NCBI RefSeq assembly: GCF_032337135.1
Contig: NZ_JAVXZZ010000001.1
Location: 1,054,001 to 1,118,000, forward strand
From: Allorhodoferax sp032337135
GTDB lineage: Bacteria; Pseudomonadota; Gammaproteobacteria; Burkholderiales; Burkholderiaceae_C
Reading direction: 5' to 3'
DNA: 64,000 nucleotides
Of the stretch, positions 1 through 8,585 are shown one piece after another. The position numbers were made by a program, and so were the translations under genes. Under the pieces are notes generated by a model. It was not told the DNA's origin, did not search any database, and saw nothing but the letters and a program-made list of their open reading frames with translations. Numbering within the stretch: position 1 is the stretch's first letter; every line of letters begins with the position of its first letter.

Positions 1-1
1 G

Positions 2-1216
2 GCGCAGACCGCGGAGGTCACGCTGCTTTCCGACATCGAGGCGGCCGAAGTCGACCGCACGCCCACAGGCCACGAGGAACTGGACCGGGTCTTGGGCGGC
101 GGCATCGTCGAAGGCGGGGTGGTGCTCATCGGCGGTGACCCAGGCATCGGCAAGTCCACCTTGCTGCTGCAGGCGGTAGACGCCTTGCAACGCAGTGGGC
201 AGCAAACGCTCTACGTCACCGGTGAAGAGTCAGGCGCCCAGGTGGCGCTGCGCGCCCGTCGCCTGGGGCTGGACCACAGCCAGGTGCCGGTGCTGGCCGA
301 AATCCAGCTCGAAAAGATCCTCGCCACCCTCGACGCCAAGCGGCCCCAGGTGGCCGTCATCGACTCGATCCAGACCGTCTATTCGGACCAGCTCACCTCG
401 GCCCCGGGCTCGGTGGCCCAGGTGCGCGAGTGTGCGGCCCACCTCACGCGCGCGGCCAAGGCCAGCGGTACCGCCATCGTGCTGGTCGGTCACGTCACCA
501 AGGAGGGCGCGCTGGCCGGCCCGCGCGTGCTGGAGCACATGGTGGACACGGTGCTGTACTTCGAAGGCGACACCCACAGCCCGTTCCGGCTGATCCGCGC
601 CATCAAGAACCGCTTCGGTGCCGTCAACGAGATCGGCGTCTTTGCCATGACCGAAAAGGGGCTCAAGGGCGTGTCCAACCCCAGTGCCATCTTCCTGAGC
701 CAGCACGCCGAACCCGTGCCCGGCAGCTGCGTCATGGTCACGCTGGAAGGCAGCCGCCCCATGCTGGTCGAAATCCAGGCCCTGGTTGACGGTGGCGGCC
801 CCAGCCCGCGGCGACTCTCCGTGGGCCTGGAGCGCGACCGCCTGGCCATGCTGCTGGCCGTACTGCACCGCCATGCCGGTGTCGCCTGCCAGGATCAGGA
901 CGTATTCGTCAACGCCGTGGGCGGTGTGCGCATCAGCGAGCCAGCTGCCGACCTGGCCGTCATGCTCTCCATCACGTCGAGCCTGCGCGGCAAGCCGCTG
1001 CCCAAGGGCTTCATCGCGTTCGGCGAAGTGGGGCTGGCGGGCGAAGTGCGCCCCGCCCCGCGCGGGCAGGAGCGTCTGAAGGAAGCGGCCAAGCTCGGCT
1101 TCGAAGTGGCCATCGTTCCCAAGGCCAATGCACCCAAGAAGCCCATCGAGGGGCTCACCCTCCACTGCGTGGAGCGCATCGACCAGGCCATGGAGATCGT
1201 GCGCGGACTGCAGTGA
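2..1216 (+). CDS. radA: RadA DNA repair/recombination ATPase, 3' part
   Basis: RadA/Sms processes recombination intermediates as a RecA-like ATPase and helicase in the cytoplasm. The reading frame is open from base 2, so the gene starts outside the window and its N-terminal zinc finger is not visible. The visible part has the Walker A motif GDPGIGKST, a Walker B-like VIDSIQT, the RadA-specific KNRFG motif and the C-terminal Lon-protease-like domain, including the GEVGLAGEVR stretch. It stops with TGA. A TTG at 92 could be mistaken for a start, but homologous sequence continues upstream of it (TPTGHEELDRVLGGG), so the frame is taken to the window edge. Identification is firm; only the 5' end is missing. 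Confidence 0.95.
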   Translation, partial: AQTAEVTLLSDIEAAEVDRTPTGHEELDRVLGGGIVEGGVVLIGGDPGIGKSTLLLQAVDALQRSGQQTLYVTGEESGAQVALRARRLGLDHSQVPVLAEIQLEKILATLDAKRPQVAVIDSIQTVYSDQLTSAPGSVAQVRECAAHLTRAAKASGTAIVLVGHVTKEGALAGPRVLEHMVDTVLYFEGDTHSPFRLIRAIKNRFGAVNEIGVFAMTEKGLKGVSNPSAIFLSQHAEPVPGSCVMVTLEGSRPMLVEIQALVDGGGPSPRRLSVGLERDRLAMLLAVLHRHAGVACQDQDVFVNAVGGVRISEPAADLAVMLSITSSLRGKPLPKGFIAFGEVGLAGEVRPAPRGQERLKEAAKLGFEVAIVPKANAPKKPIEGLTLHCVERIDQAMEIVRGLQ

Positions 1217-1295
1217 CTACGCGTCGTTAAGACGCACTTAATGCGGGCCACGTACTGTTCGCCCCATGGAATCGACACCCATGGAGGAACCCACG

Positions 1296-1694
1296 ATGAC
1301 CCGGATTGCCACCCTGTGTGCCAGCGCCCTGTTCGCTGGCCTCGCCTTCACCAATGCCTGGGCCGCCACGCCCACCGAGATGCTTGCCGGCTACAGCAGC
1401 CAGGCGGGCAGTAGTGCCAGCGCCGCGCGCGGACAGGAGTTCTTCACCACCAAGCACGGCAAGGACTGGAGCTGCTCCAGCTGCCATACCGCCACCCCCA
1501 CGGGTGACGGCAAGCATGCTGCCACCGGCAAGCACATCACCCCGTTGGCCCCCGCCGCCAATGCCGAGCGCTTCACCGACAGCGCCAAGACCGAGAAGTG
1601 GTTCCGCCGCAACTGCAACGACGTGGTCGGCCGCGAATGCACACCCGGCGAGAAGGCCGATGTGCTGGCCTGGCTGATCAGTCTGAAGAAATAA
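1296..1694 (+). CDS. SHP-family oxygen-binding cytochrome c (DUF1924)
   Basis: This is a 132-residue periplasmic monoheme c-type cytochrome of the SHP (sphaeroides heme protein) family. It has a signal peptide (about residues 1-23, cleavage after AWA), one heme site CSSCH at 60-64, and the family signature RFTDSAKTEKW followed by RNCNDVVGRECTPGEKAD. In the family an Asn in that region is the displaceable heme ligand (Asn108 here) and the two nearby Cys (107, 115) form a disulfide. The ATG at 1296 has GGAGG at 1283-1287; an in-frame ATG at 1266 would add ten residues before the signal peptide and is less likely. It is first in an operon with a diheme cytochrome c, a membrane cytochrome b and a two-component system. 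SHP binds O2 and NO in other bacteria; its physiological role is not settled. Confidence 0.9.
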   Translation: MTRIATLCASALFAGLAFTNAWAATPTEMLAGYSSQAGSSASAARGQEFFTTKHGKDWSCSSCHTATPTGDGKHAATGKHITPLAPAANAERFTDSAKTEKWFRRNCNDVVGRECTPGEKADVLAWLISLKK

Positions 1695-1704
1695 GGAGCA
1701 CACC

Positions 1705-2172
1705 ATGTTCTTTCGCACTGCATGCACATGGACAGTTCTGAGCCTCGCCACCACCCTGGCCCTGGCGGATGGTGGCGGCCGCATGACCACCGACAACCCC
1801 AAGTTCCAGGCCGAATGCGGCTCCTGCCACACTCCCTATGCACCAGCATTGCTGCCGGCAGCGTCCTGGCAGCGCCTCATGGGCAATCTGGGCAAGCACT
1901 TCGGAACCGATGCCTCGCTCGACCCCGCCACCACGAAGGAAATCGGGCAGTGGGTGCAAGCCAATGCCGGCAGCGGCCGGCGCGCCAGCGAAGAGCCGCC
2001 GCAGGACCGCATCACCAAGTCCGCCTGGTTCCAGCGACAGCACCGGCCGGGTGAAGTGCCTGCCGATGCGTTCAAGCGCGCATCGGTAGGCAGCCCCGCC
2101 AACTGCAGCGCTTGCCACCCCAACGCCGCCAAGGGCAACTACAACGAACATGAGGTCCGCATTCCGCGTTGA
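1705..2172 (+). CDS. diheme cytochrome c (DHC), SHP partner
   Basis: A 155-residue exported diheme cytochrome c. It has a signal peptide (about residues 1-21), a first heme site CGSCH at 38-42 and a second CSACH at 134-138, separated by a mostly helical segment. The ATG at 1705 has AGGAG at 1694-1698, overlapping the stop of the upstream SHP gene, so the two genes are likely co-translated. In known SHP operons the diheme cytochrome passes electrons between a membrane b-type cytochrome and SHP, and the gene order here (SHP, DHC, cytochrome b) matches that arrangement. Function is inferred from family and context. Confidence 0.88.
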   Translation: MFFRTACTWTVLSLATTLALADGGGRMTTDNPKFQAECGSCHTPYAPALLPAASWQRLMGNLGKHFGTDASLDPATTKEIGQWVQANAGSGRRASEEPPQDRITKSAWFQRQHRPGEVPADAFKRASVGSPANCSACHPNAAKGNYNEHEVRIPR

Positions 2173-2200
2173 GCGCGCCGGACTGCCACCGGAGAACACG

Positions 2201-2932
2201 ATGTCCATTGAAACCACTTCCATTCGCGTCTGGGATGCCCCGGTGCGCGTCTTCCACTGGTTGCTGGTGCTGTGCTTTGCCGGCGCCTACCTCAGCGCGG
2301 AGAGCGAGCGCTGGCAACTGGTGCACATCACCCTGGGCTACACCATGGCGGGGCTGATTGCCTTTCGCGTGCTGTGGGGCCTGGTGGGCACCCGCTATGC
2401 CCGCTTTGCCCAGTTCGTGCGTGGCCCTGGTGCAGTCATGGGCTACCTGCAGTCGCTGCGCAGCCGTGCACCCGAACACCACCTGGGCCACAACCCAGCC
2501 GGTGCCTGGGCCATCGTGCTGATCCTGCTGGCCGGCGGCGCACTGACCTTCAGCGGCTGGGCCAACTACAACGAGATCGGCGGCAACTGGATCGAGGAGC
2601 TGCACGAAGTGCTGGGCAACGGCATGCTGCTGCTGGTTGGCGTGCATGTGGCCGGTGTGGTGGTGTCGAGCCGCCTGCACCGCGAGAACCTGGTGCGCGC
2701 CATGTTCACGGGCCGCAAGCCAGGTGCGCCTTCGCAAGGCATTGCGCGCAGCTACGGCTGGCTCGCAGCCATCCTGCTGGCGGTGGTGCTGGGCTTCTGG
2801 GTCAACCAGTGGCGCAACGCACCGACCCCGGAAAATGCCGCCGCATCGGTCCCCACCGCCCCTACCGCGGTGGCGACTGTGCCATCATGGCCCACCATGG
2901 AGCACCGAAACCATGCGCGTACTGTTGGCTGA
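2201..2932 (+). CDS. cytochrome b561-type membrane subunit
   Basis: A 243-residue inner-membrane di-heme cytochrome b of the b561/Ni-Fe-hydrogenase b-subunit type. It begins VWDAPVRVFHWLLV, a family hallmark with a heme-ligand His in the first membrane helix. Further His-containing helices follow (LVHITLGYTMAGLIAFRVLWGL; the region around HEVLGNGMLLLVGVHVAG), and a last hydrophobic segment lies near the C-terminus (LAAILLAVVLGFWVNQW). ATG 2201 is chosen because it has GGAGA at 2191-2195; an upstream in-frame ATG at 2150 lies inside the DHC gene. The 3' end overlaps the response-regulator start by 20 bases. It probably connects the quinone pool to the diheme cytochrome and SHP. Confidence 0.88.
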   Translation: MSIETTSIRVWDAPVRVFHWLLVLCFAGAYLSAESERWQLVHITLGYTMAGLIAFRVLWGLVGTRYARFAQFVRGPGAVMGYLQSLRSRAPEHHLGHNPAGAWAIVLILLAGGALTFSGWANYNEIGGNWIEELHEVLGNGMLLLVGVHVAGVVVSSRLHRENLVRAMFTGRKPGAPSQGIARSYGWLAAILLAVVLGFWVNQWRNAPTPENAAASVPTAPTAVATVPSWPTMEHRNHARTVG

Positions 2933-3581
2933 AGACGATCCGATCCTGGGCGACGGACTGCGGGCCGGACTGCGCCAGCAGGGCTTTGCCGTGGACTGGG
3001 TGCGGGACGGACTCGCTGCCGAGCGCGAGGTCCGCAGCGCCGAGTTTGCCGCCGTGGTACTGGATCTGGGGCTGCCCGGGCGCGACGGCATCGACATCCT
3101 GCAGAGCCTGCGTGCGCAGGGCTGCAAGACACCGGTGCTGGTGCTCACCGCGCGGGATGCCATTGCCGACCGCGTGGCCGGCCTGGACACCGGTGCCGAC
3201 GACTACGTAGTCAAGCCGGTGGACCTGCACGAACTCGGCGCGCGGCTGCGCGCACTGATCCGCCGCGCCCACGGCCATGCCGAAACCGTGCTGCGCGTGG
3301 GCGAGGTCACGCTCGACCCGAGCACCCGACAGGTGCGCCACCAGGACACCACCGCCAGCCTGTCACAGCGTGAATTCGACCTGCTGCATGCACTGATGCG
3401 CAATGCCGGGCGCGTGCTGACACGTGAACAGCTGGAGCAGCAGATGTACAGCTGGGGATTTGAGGTGGAAAGCAATGCCATCGAAGTCCACATTCACCAC
3501 CTGCGCAAGAAGCTGGGCAGCGATGCCATCATCACCGTGCGCGGTGTCGGATACACCATGCCTGTGGGAGGCGGCACTTGA
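2913..3581 (+). CDS. OmpR/QseB-family response regulator
   Basis: A 222-residue response regulator with an N-terminal receiver domain (acidic pocket AEDD at 6-9, phospho-acceptor Asp51 in VVLDLGLPG, conserved Lys in VVKPVDL) and a C-terminal winged-helix DNA-binding domain (LSQREFDLLHALM, then AIEVHIHHLRKKLG). The ATG lies inside the 3' end of the cytochrome b gene. The stop overlaps the TTG start of the kinase, so this is a translationally coupled cognate pair. Its position directly behind the SHP cytochrome genes suggests it controls that operon. The sequence resembles QseB/TctD-type regulators, but the signal cannot be read from it. Confidence 0.92.
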   Translation: MRVLLAEDDPILGDGLRAGLRQQGFAVDWVRDGLAAEREVRSAEFAAVVLDLGLPGRDGIDILQSLRAQGCKTPVLVLTARDAIADRVAGLDTGADDYVVKPVDLHELGARLRALIRRAHGHAETVLRVGEVTLDPSTRQVRHQDTTASLSQREFDLLHALMRNAGRVLTREQLEQQMYSWGFEVESNAIEVHIHHLRKKLGSDAIITVRGVGYTMPVGGGT

Positions 3582-4915
3582 GCGCCACCCGCTCACTGCA
3601 GGCCCGACTGCTGCTCAGTGCACTGGCGGTGGTGGCCCAGGTCTGGGGCGCCACCGCCGCCATCGTCTGGTTCGACACCGGCGAGGAAATCAACGAACTG
3701 CTCGATGCCCACCTGGCCCAGTCCGCCGCCCTGCTGGTGGCCCAGGAGAGCCAGGCCGAAGGCGACGATGACCAGCACCTCTACCCGGCAAGAACCAAGC
3801 ATGAGAACCGCGTGGCGTTCCAGGTGTTCCATTCCGGCGAACTCACGCTGCATTCTTCCAATGCGCCGGCAACGCCCCTGAGTGCCCGCGATCATGGCTT
3901 TGAGACGGTGGCCGATCCCCAGGGTCGGCAATGGCGCATCTATGTGACCGCTGGTGCCGAACCCGATGTGCGGGTGCTGGTCGCCGAACGCCTGACCGAG
4001 CGGGAACACATACTGAATACCGTGGCGCGCGGCGTGCTGCTGCCGCTGGCGGCATCACTTCCGTTGCTGGCATTGGCCTTGTGGTGGGCGGTCCGGCGCG
4101 GCTTGGGGCCACTGCGCACACTGCGCGATTCACTGCACGATCGCCAGCCCCAGTCACTGGCGCCGGTGCACCTGAACGACCTCCCCGCCGAGATGCGACC
4201 GCTGGTCGAAGCATTGAACGACCTGCTGGAGCGCATGGCACGCATGCTCGAATCGGAGCGCCGCTTCACGGCGGATGCAGCCCACGAACTGCGTACCCCG
4301 ATTGCGGCGATCCGCATGCAGGCCCAGGTGGCCTTGGGTGCCACGGACGATGACGATGCGCGCACCCACGCGCTGCAGAACACCCTGGCCGGCTGCGACC
4401 GCGCCACACGCCTGGTGGAGCAACTGCTGACGCTGGCCCGTCTCGAAGGCCAGCCGCTCGCCGCAAGCACCCCCTGCGACATCGCGCAGCTGTCGCGCCG
4501 CATCGTGGCCGAACTGGCCCCCACCGCACTGGCTCGCAGACAAAACCTGGAGCTCGACGCACCGAACGCCAGCGCGGCGCCGGTCAACGAAGCGCTGGCC
4601 GGCGTTCTGGTGCGCAATCTGGTCGACAACGCGCTGCGCTACAGCCCCGACGGTGCCGAGGTGCATGTCCGCGTCGGCGTGGAGCACGGCAGCACCTGCT
4701 TCACGGTGGACGACAGCGGCCCGGGCCTGAGCGAGGCCGAACGCGCGCGCCTGGGCGAGCGCTTCTTCCGCGTGCTGGGAAGCGGGCAGGCCGGCAGTGG
4801 ACTGGGCTGGTCCATCGTACGCCGCATTGCCCAGGTGCAGGGGGCCGAGGTGCAGGTGCAGCACTCCGACACCCTCGGCGGACTGCGCGTTCGCATCGCC
4901 TGGCCGGCGCCGTAA
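3578..4915 (+). CDS. QseC-like sensor histidine kinase
   Basis: A 445-residue membrane sensor kinase. Two transmembrane segments (about residues 7-28 and 150-170) enclose a periplasmic domain of about 120 residues. A HAMP-like linker, a dimerisation/phosphoacceptor box DAAHELRTPIAAIRMQ and a C-terminal ATPase domain (N box NLVDNALRYS, DDSGPGLS, GSGLGWSIV) follow. The start is a TTG at 3578 inside the stop of the response regulator (TTGA overlap). No other start with better context lies near the first membrane helix. The kinase should phosphorylate the regulator encoded just upstream. It is the last gene of the SHP-DHC-cytochrome b operon. The ligand is unknown. Confidence 0.9.
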   Translation: MSATRSLQARLLLSALAVVAQVWGATAAIVWFDTGEEINELLDAHLAQSAALLVAQESQAEGDDDQHLYPARTKHENRVAFQVFHSGELTLHSSNAPATPLSARDHGFETVADPQGRQWRIYVTAGAEPDVRVLVAERLTEREHILNTVARGVLLPLAASLPLLALALWWAVRRGLGPLRTLRDSLHDRQPQSLAPVHLNDLPAEMRPLVEALNDLLERMARMLESERRFTADAAHELRTPIAAIRMQAQVALGATDDDDARTHALQNTLAGCDRATRLVEQLLTLARLEGQPLAASTPCDIAQLSRRIVAELAPTALARRQNLELDAPNASAAPVNEALAGVLVRNLVDNALRYSPDGAEVHVRVGVEHGSTCFTVDDSGPGLSEAERARLGERFFRVLGSGQAGSGLGWSIVRRIAQVQGAEVQVQHSDTLGGLRVRIAWPAP

Positions 4916-4977
4916 AATCGTGGTTTTGCGCTGCGGCACCGCCCGGCGCCCGGACCACCATTTTTGAGGACCCCCCG

Positions 4978-5922
4978 ATGAGCGTGCTTCCCACTTCCAT
5001 GTCTGACCGCGACGGCAAAATCTGGATGGACGGCCAGATGGTGGACTGGCGCGACGCCAAGATCCACGTGCTCTCCCATACCCTGCACTACGGTTGCGGC
5101 GCCTTCGAAGGCGTGCGTGCCTACAACACCGCCAACGGCACCGCCATCTTCCGCCTCGAAGAGCACACCGAGCGCCTGTTCAACAGCGCCAAGATCCTGC
5201 GCATGAATATCCCCTTTACCAAGGAGCAGGTGAACGAAGCCCAGAAGGCCGTGGTGCGCGAGAACAAGCTGGAGAGCTGCTACCTGCGCCCGCTCACCTG
5301 GATCGGCGACAAGAAGCTGGGCGTGAGCCCCAAGGGCAACACCATTCACGTGATGGTGGCAGCCTGGGCCTGGGGCGCGTACCTGGGTGAAGAAGGCCTC
5401 AAGCGCGGCATCCGCGTCAAGACCAGCTCCTACACCCGCCACCACGTCAACATCACCATGACGCAGGCCAAGGCGGTGAGCAACTACACCAACTCCATCT
5501 TGGCCAATATGGAAGCGACCGACGACGGCTACGACGAAGCCATGCTGCTCGACAGCGCCGGTTTCGTGTCCGAAGGCGCAGGCGAGAACCTGTTCGTCAT
5601 CAAGAACGGCGTCATCTACACCCCCGACCTGTCGGCCGGTGCCCTGAACGGCATCACCCGCAACACCGTGTTCCACATTGCCAAGGACCTGGGCCTGGAG
5701 GTGGTGCAAAAGCGCATCACCCGCGACGAGGTCTACATCTGCGACGAAGCCTTCTTCACCGGCACCGCCGCCGAAGTGACGCCCATCCGCGAACTCGACC
5801 GCATCACCCTCGGTGCCGGCAGCCGCGGCCCCATCACCGAGAAGATCCAGACGGCCTTCTTTGACATCGTCAACGGCCGCAATCCGAAATACGCCCACTG
5901 GCTCACGCCCGTGGCTGCCTGA
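4978..5922 (+). CDS. ilvE: branched-chain amino acid aminotransferase
   Basis: A 314-residue PLP-dependent class IV aminotransferase that transfers the amino group between glutamate and the keto acids of Leu, Ile and Val. Family features are LHYGCGAFEGVRAY near the N-terminus, RPLTWIG, the Schiff-base lysine in MTQAKAVSNY, SEGAGENLF, and the cofactor-phosphate loops GITRNTV and FFTGTAAEVTPI. GAGGA about 10 bases upstream supports ATG 4978. Length is normal for IlvE of this group. It is followed after 21 bases by the zinc-finger gene and then a heptosyltransferase, a co-directional run of unrelated functions. Confidence 0.96.
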   Translation: MSVLPTSMSDRDGKIWMDGQMVDWRDAKIHVLSHTLHYGCGAFEGVRAYNTANGTAIFRLEEHTERLFNSAKILRMNIPFTKEQVNEAQKAVVRENKLESCYLRPLTWIGDKKLGVSPKGNTIHVMVAAWAWGAYLGEEGLKRGIRVKTSSYTRHHVNITMTQAKAVSNYTNSILANMEATDDGYDEAMLLDSAGFVSEGAGENLFVIKNGVIYTPDLSAGALNGITRNTVFHIAKDLGLEVVQKRITRDEVYICDEAFFTGTAAEVTPIRELDRITLGAGSRGPITEKIQTAFFDIVNGRNPKYAHWLTPVAA

Positions 5923-5943
5923 AATCCGAAAAGGGAGCGCACC

Positions 5944-6150
5944 ATGTCGTCCAACACCATCGAACTGTCGGCCAAAGACCTCAACCGCGAAGGCGGGGTG
6001 TACTGCCCCAGCCCATTGGCATCCATGAAAACCTGGGACACCCACCCCAAGGTGTTCCTGAATGTGGCGCGCCACGGCCACGCCAGTTGCCCCTACTGCG
6101 GCACCGAATACAAGCTCAAGGCCGGCGAGACGGTCGCTGCACACCACTAA
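5944..6150 (+). CDS. CHCC-type zinc-finger protein (NDUFS6-like fold)
   Basis: A 68-residue protein of the zf-CHCC family (mitochondrial complex I NDUFS6 has the same fold). The conserved pattern is visible: ELSAKDL at the N-terminus, Cys21 in VYCPSP, His34 in WDTHPKVFL, and the CPYC pair (Cys49, Cys52) followed by GTEYKL. Cys21, one His and Cys49/Cys52 are the likely zinc ligands. It has an upstream GGGAG. It lies between ilvE and a heptosyltransferase, three bases before the next gene's GTG. The biochemical role of the stand-alone bacterial form is not established, so no function beyond zinc binding is proposed. Confidence 0.85.
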   Translation: MSSNTIELSAKDLNREGGVYCPSPLASMKTWDTHPKVFLNVARHGHASCPYCGTEYKLKAGETVAAHH

Positions 6151-6153
6151 GCA

Positions 6154-7209
6154 GTGGACACACCCGTCATCGCTGAACAGCCCTCGCCAGTGGCTGCTCC
6201 AGCGCAGCGCAGTCTCGTCATTGCCCCGCAGTGGATCGGTGACGCCATCATGACCGAGCCGCTGCTGCGCCGCCTGCAGGCGCGCGGCGACACGGTCACC
6301 GTGGCGGCTCTGCCCTGGGTCGCCCCGGTCTACCGCGCCATGGCGGCGGTGTACGAAGTGGTCGAGGTCCCGTTCGCCCATGGCGGACTGCAGTGGGGTG
6401 CACGCCGTGCGGTGGCGCGCCAGTTCAAGGGGCGTTTCGAGGCCGCCTACGTCTGCCCCAATTCCTTCAAGAGTGCCCTGGTGCCCTGGTGGGCAGGCAT
6501 TCCACGGCGCATCGGCTATGTCGGTGAATCACGCATTGGGGTGCTGACCGAGCGGCTGCCCAACCCGACGCGCAGCCTGCCCATGGTCGATTTCTATGCG
6601 GCCTTGGCCGGCGCCGCCCCGGAGGTGGATCGCCAACCGCGCATGCAGTTGACGGTGGAGCAGGTCATCGGCACGCTGGCCACGCTGAACTTGCGCCGCA
6701 ACGGCTACTTCGTTGTGGCACCGGGGGCCGAATACGGGCCGGCCAAGCGCTGGCCGGCCAGCCATTTTGCAGCGCTGATCCGGTCGCTGCCCCTCCCCTC
6801 GGTGCTGCTGGGCTCCGGCAAGGACGCCGAGGTCTGCGCCCAGATTGCCGCCGCGGTGAACGGCCCCATGCCGGGCCAATGCACCAACCTGGCGGGCAAG
6901 ACCTCGCTCGACCAGGCCATGAACGTGATTGCCGCGGCACGCTCGGTGATCAGCAACGACTCCGGCCTCATGCATGTGGCTGCCGCCCTGGGCGTGCGCC
7001 AGGTGGCGCTGTTCGGCTCGTCGAGCCCCGAGCACACGCCGCCCCACAGCCCCTTGGCCCAGGTGGTCTGGCTCAAGGACGACCGCAGCTACCAGCCCGC
7101 GCTGGATTGCGCCCCGTGCTTCAAGCGCGAGTGCCCCTTCGGCCATACCCGCTGCCTGGACGACATTCAGCCCGCCCGCGTGCTGGCCCTGCTGCAGAGC
7201 ACCGCCTGA
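6154..7209 (+). CDS. waaF: lipopolysaccharide heptosyltransferase II-like (GT9)
   Basis: A 351-residue cytoplasmic GT9 glycosyltransferase that adds the second heptose to the LPS inner core from ADP-heptose. Visible features are the N-terminal LVIAPQWIGDAIMTEPLL, with the acceptor-binding Asp, PGAEYGPAKRWP, and the C-terminal donor-site motif SNDSGLMHVAAALGVRQVALFG. A Cys cluster near the end (CAPCFKRECPFGHTRC) is typical of WaaF proteins. The start is a GTG three bases after the zinc-finger gene, with no strong ribosome site, so translation is probably coupled. Family assignment is strong; the exact acceptor is inferred. Confidence 0.9.
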   Translation: MDTPVIAEQPSPVAAPAQRSLVIAPQWIGDAIMTEPLLRRLQARGDTVTVAALPWVAPVYRAMAAVYEVVEVPFAHGGLQWGARRAVARQFKGRFEAAYVCPNSFKSALVPWWAGIPRRIGYVGESRIGVLTERLPNPTRSLPMVDFYAALAGAAPEVDRQPRMQLTVEQVIGTLATLNLRRNGYFVVAPGAEYGPAKRWPASHFAALIRSLPLPSVLLGSGKDAEVCAQIAAAVNGPMPGQCTNLAGKTSLDQAMNVIAAARSVISNDSGLMHVAAALGVRQVALFGSSSPEHTPPHSPLAQVVWLKDDRSYQPALDCAPCFKRECPFGHTRCLDDIQPARVLALLQSTA

Positions 7210-7282
7210 GGCGCACCGGCGAGCAGCGGCATTGGTTCTGCCGAATTCCGCCTAAATGGCACCTGCTGCGGTATCATTTTGC

Positions 7283-7301
7283 GTTGCCGCGTGGCGGCAA
7301 C
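7283..7301 (+). promoter_or_regulatory. leader hairpin upstream of potF-like gene
   Basis: An 8-bp perfect stem, GTTGCCGC (7283-7290) with GCGGCAAC (7294-7301) and a 3-base loop, is followed by a pyrimidine-rich stretch with a T5 run. It lies 43 bases before the start codon of the polyamine-binding protein. It could be an attenuator, a weak terminator of the ilvE-waaF run, or an mRNA-stabilising 5' hairpin. The sequence does not decide among these. Confidence 0.4.
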
Positions 7302-7343
7302 CTCCTCCCCTTTTTATTTCCGTCCTCAGAAGGATTGATCGCA

Positions 7344-8468
7344 ATGGCCCATCGTTTGAAGAAACTCGGTGTTTCCCTGGCACTGGCAAGCACCGCCGTG
7401 CTCGCCACTTTCGGCGCCCACGCTGCCGACCCCGCCAAGGTCCTCAACATCTACAACTGGTCGGACTACATCGCCGAAGACACGATCAAGAACTTCGAGA
7501 AGGAAACCGGCATCAAGGTCCGCTACGACAACTACGACAACAACGAGATCCTGCACGCCAAGCTGGTGGCCGGCAAGACCGGTTATGACATCGTGGTGCC
7601 CGGCGCCCACTTCGCCAAGACCCAGATCGAGGGCGGCCTGCTGCAGAAGCTCGACAAGTCCAAGCTGACCAACTGGGGCAACCTGGACAAGGGCGTGCTC
7701 GAACAGATGGCCAAGGTCGACCCGGGCAACGAATACCTGGTGGACTGGCTGTGGGGCTACGTCACCATCGGCATCAACGTCAACAAGGTCAAGGAAGCCC
7801 TGGGCTCGACCCCCATGCCCGACAACGCCTGGGACCTGCTGTTCAAGCCCGATTACGTGAGCAAGTTCAAGAAGTGCGGTGTGAGCGTGCTGGACTCGGC
7901 CTCCGAAGCCGTGCCCGCTGCCCTGCTGTATGCAGGCAAGAACCCCTTCAGCAAGGATCCCAAGGACTACGAGGCTGCCGCCGAAGTGCTCAAGGCCATC
8001 CGCCCCTATGTGACTCGCTTCTCGTCTTCCGGCTACATCGAGGAAATGGCCTCGGGCGCGACCTGCGTGGTAATGGGTTTCTCGGGTGACATCAACATCG
8101 CCAAGGATCGCGCTGCCAAGGCCAAGGGCAAGAACCCCGTGGTGATCGAGGCCCTGGTGCCCAAGACCGGCGCCACCCTGTTCTTCGACAGCATGGCCAT
8201 CCCCAAGGATGCCAAGAACGTGGAGAACGCCCACCTGTTCATCAACTACATCCTGCGCCCCGAAGTACACGCATCGCTCACCAACAAGGTGTTCTATGCC
8301 AACCCCAATGCCGCGTCGCTCAAGTTCGTGAAGAAGGAAGTGGCCGAAAACAAGACCATCTTCCTGGACGGCGCCGCGATGAAGACCATGGTGGCCCCGG
8401 ACGCGCTGCCCCAGAACATCCGCAAGGTGCAGACCCGCGTGTTCACCAACTTCAAGGCCCAGCGCTGA
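7344..8468 (+). CDS. potF: polyamine ABC transporter substrate-binding protein (PotF/PotD type)
   Basis: A 374-residue periplasmic binding protein for putrescine or spermidine. It has a signal peptide (about residues 1-26, cleavage after AHA), then LNIYNWSDYIAEDTI, the family signature whose Trp/Ser/Asp line the polyamine pocket, YDIVVPGAHFAKTQ, DNAWDLLFKP and WLWGYVTIGINV. ATG 7344 has AAGGA about 12 bases upstream. An open frame extends much further 5' inside waaF but has no homology. No membrane or ATPase subunits lie nearby, and a strong terminator follows directly, so it is monocistronic and must work with a transporter encoded elsewhere. PotF versus PotD specificity is not certain. Confidence 0.9.
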   Translation: MAHRLKKLGVSLALASTAVLATFGAHAADPAKVLNIYNWSDYIAEDTIKNFEKETGIKVRYDNYDNNEILHAKLVAGKTGYDIVVPGAHFAKTQIEGGLLQKLDKSKLTNWGNLDKGVLEQMAKVDPGNEYLVDWLWGYVTIGINVNKVKEALGSTPMPDNAWDLLFKPDYVSKFKKCGVSVLDSASEAVPAALLYAGKNPFSKDPKDYEAAAEVLKAIRPYVTRFSSSGYIEEMASGATCVVMGFSGDINIAKDRAAKAKGKNPVVIEALVPKTGATLFFDSMAIPKDAKNVENAHLFINYILRPEVHASLTNKVFYANPNAASLKFVKKEVAENKTIFLDGAAMKTMVAPDALPQNIRKVQTRVFTNFKAQR

Positions 8469-8494
8469 TCACGGCGCCCGCTGCTTGAAAAACG

Positions 8495-8520
8495 AAGCCC
8501 GCTCTTGAGCGGGCTTTTTT
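8495..8520 (+). terminator. rho-independent terminator after potF
   Basis: A perfect 10-bp stem AAGCCCGCTC / GAGCGGGCTT, with a minimal loop, is followed by six T residues. It lies 27 bases after the potF-like stop codon. It separates this gene from the AT-richer minus-strand gene that follows. Confidence 0.92.
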
Positions 8521-8585
8521 GTTGCAAAGGAGTGGGAGGGGACGACAGCTTCAGGCTGGAAGCGGTCAATCTGATGCTTCAAGAC

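Noticed and set aside
92..1216. TTG at 92 as the radA start
   Set aside because: The frame is open to base 2, and conserved RadA sequence continues upstream of the TTG.
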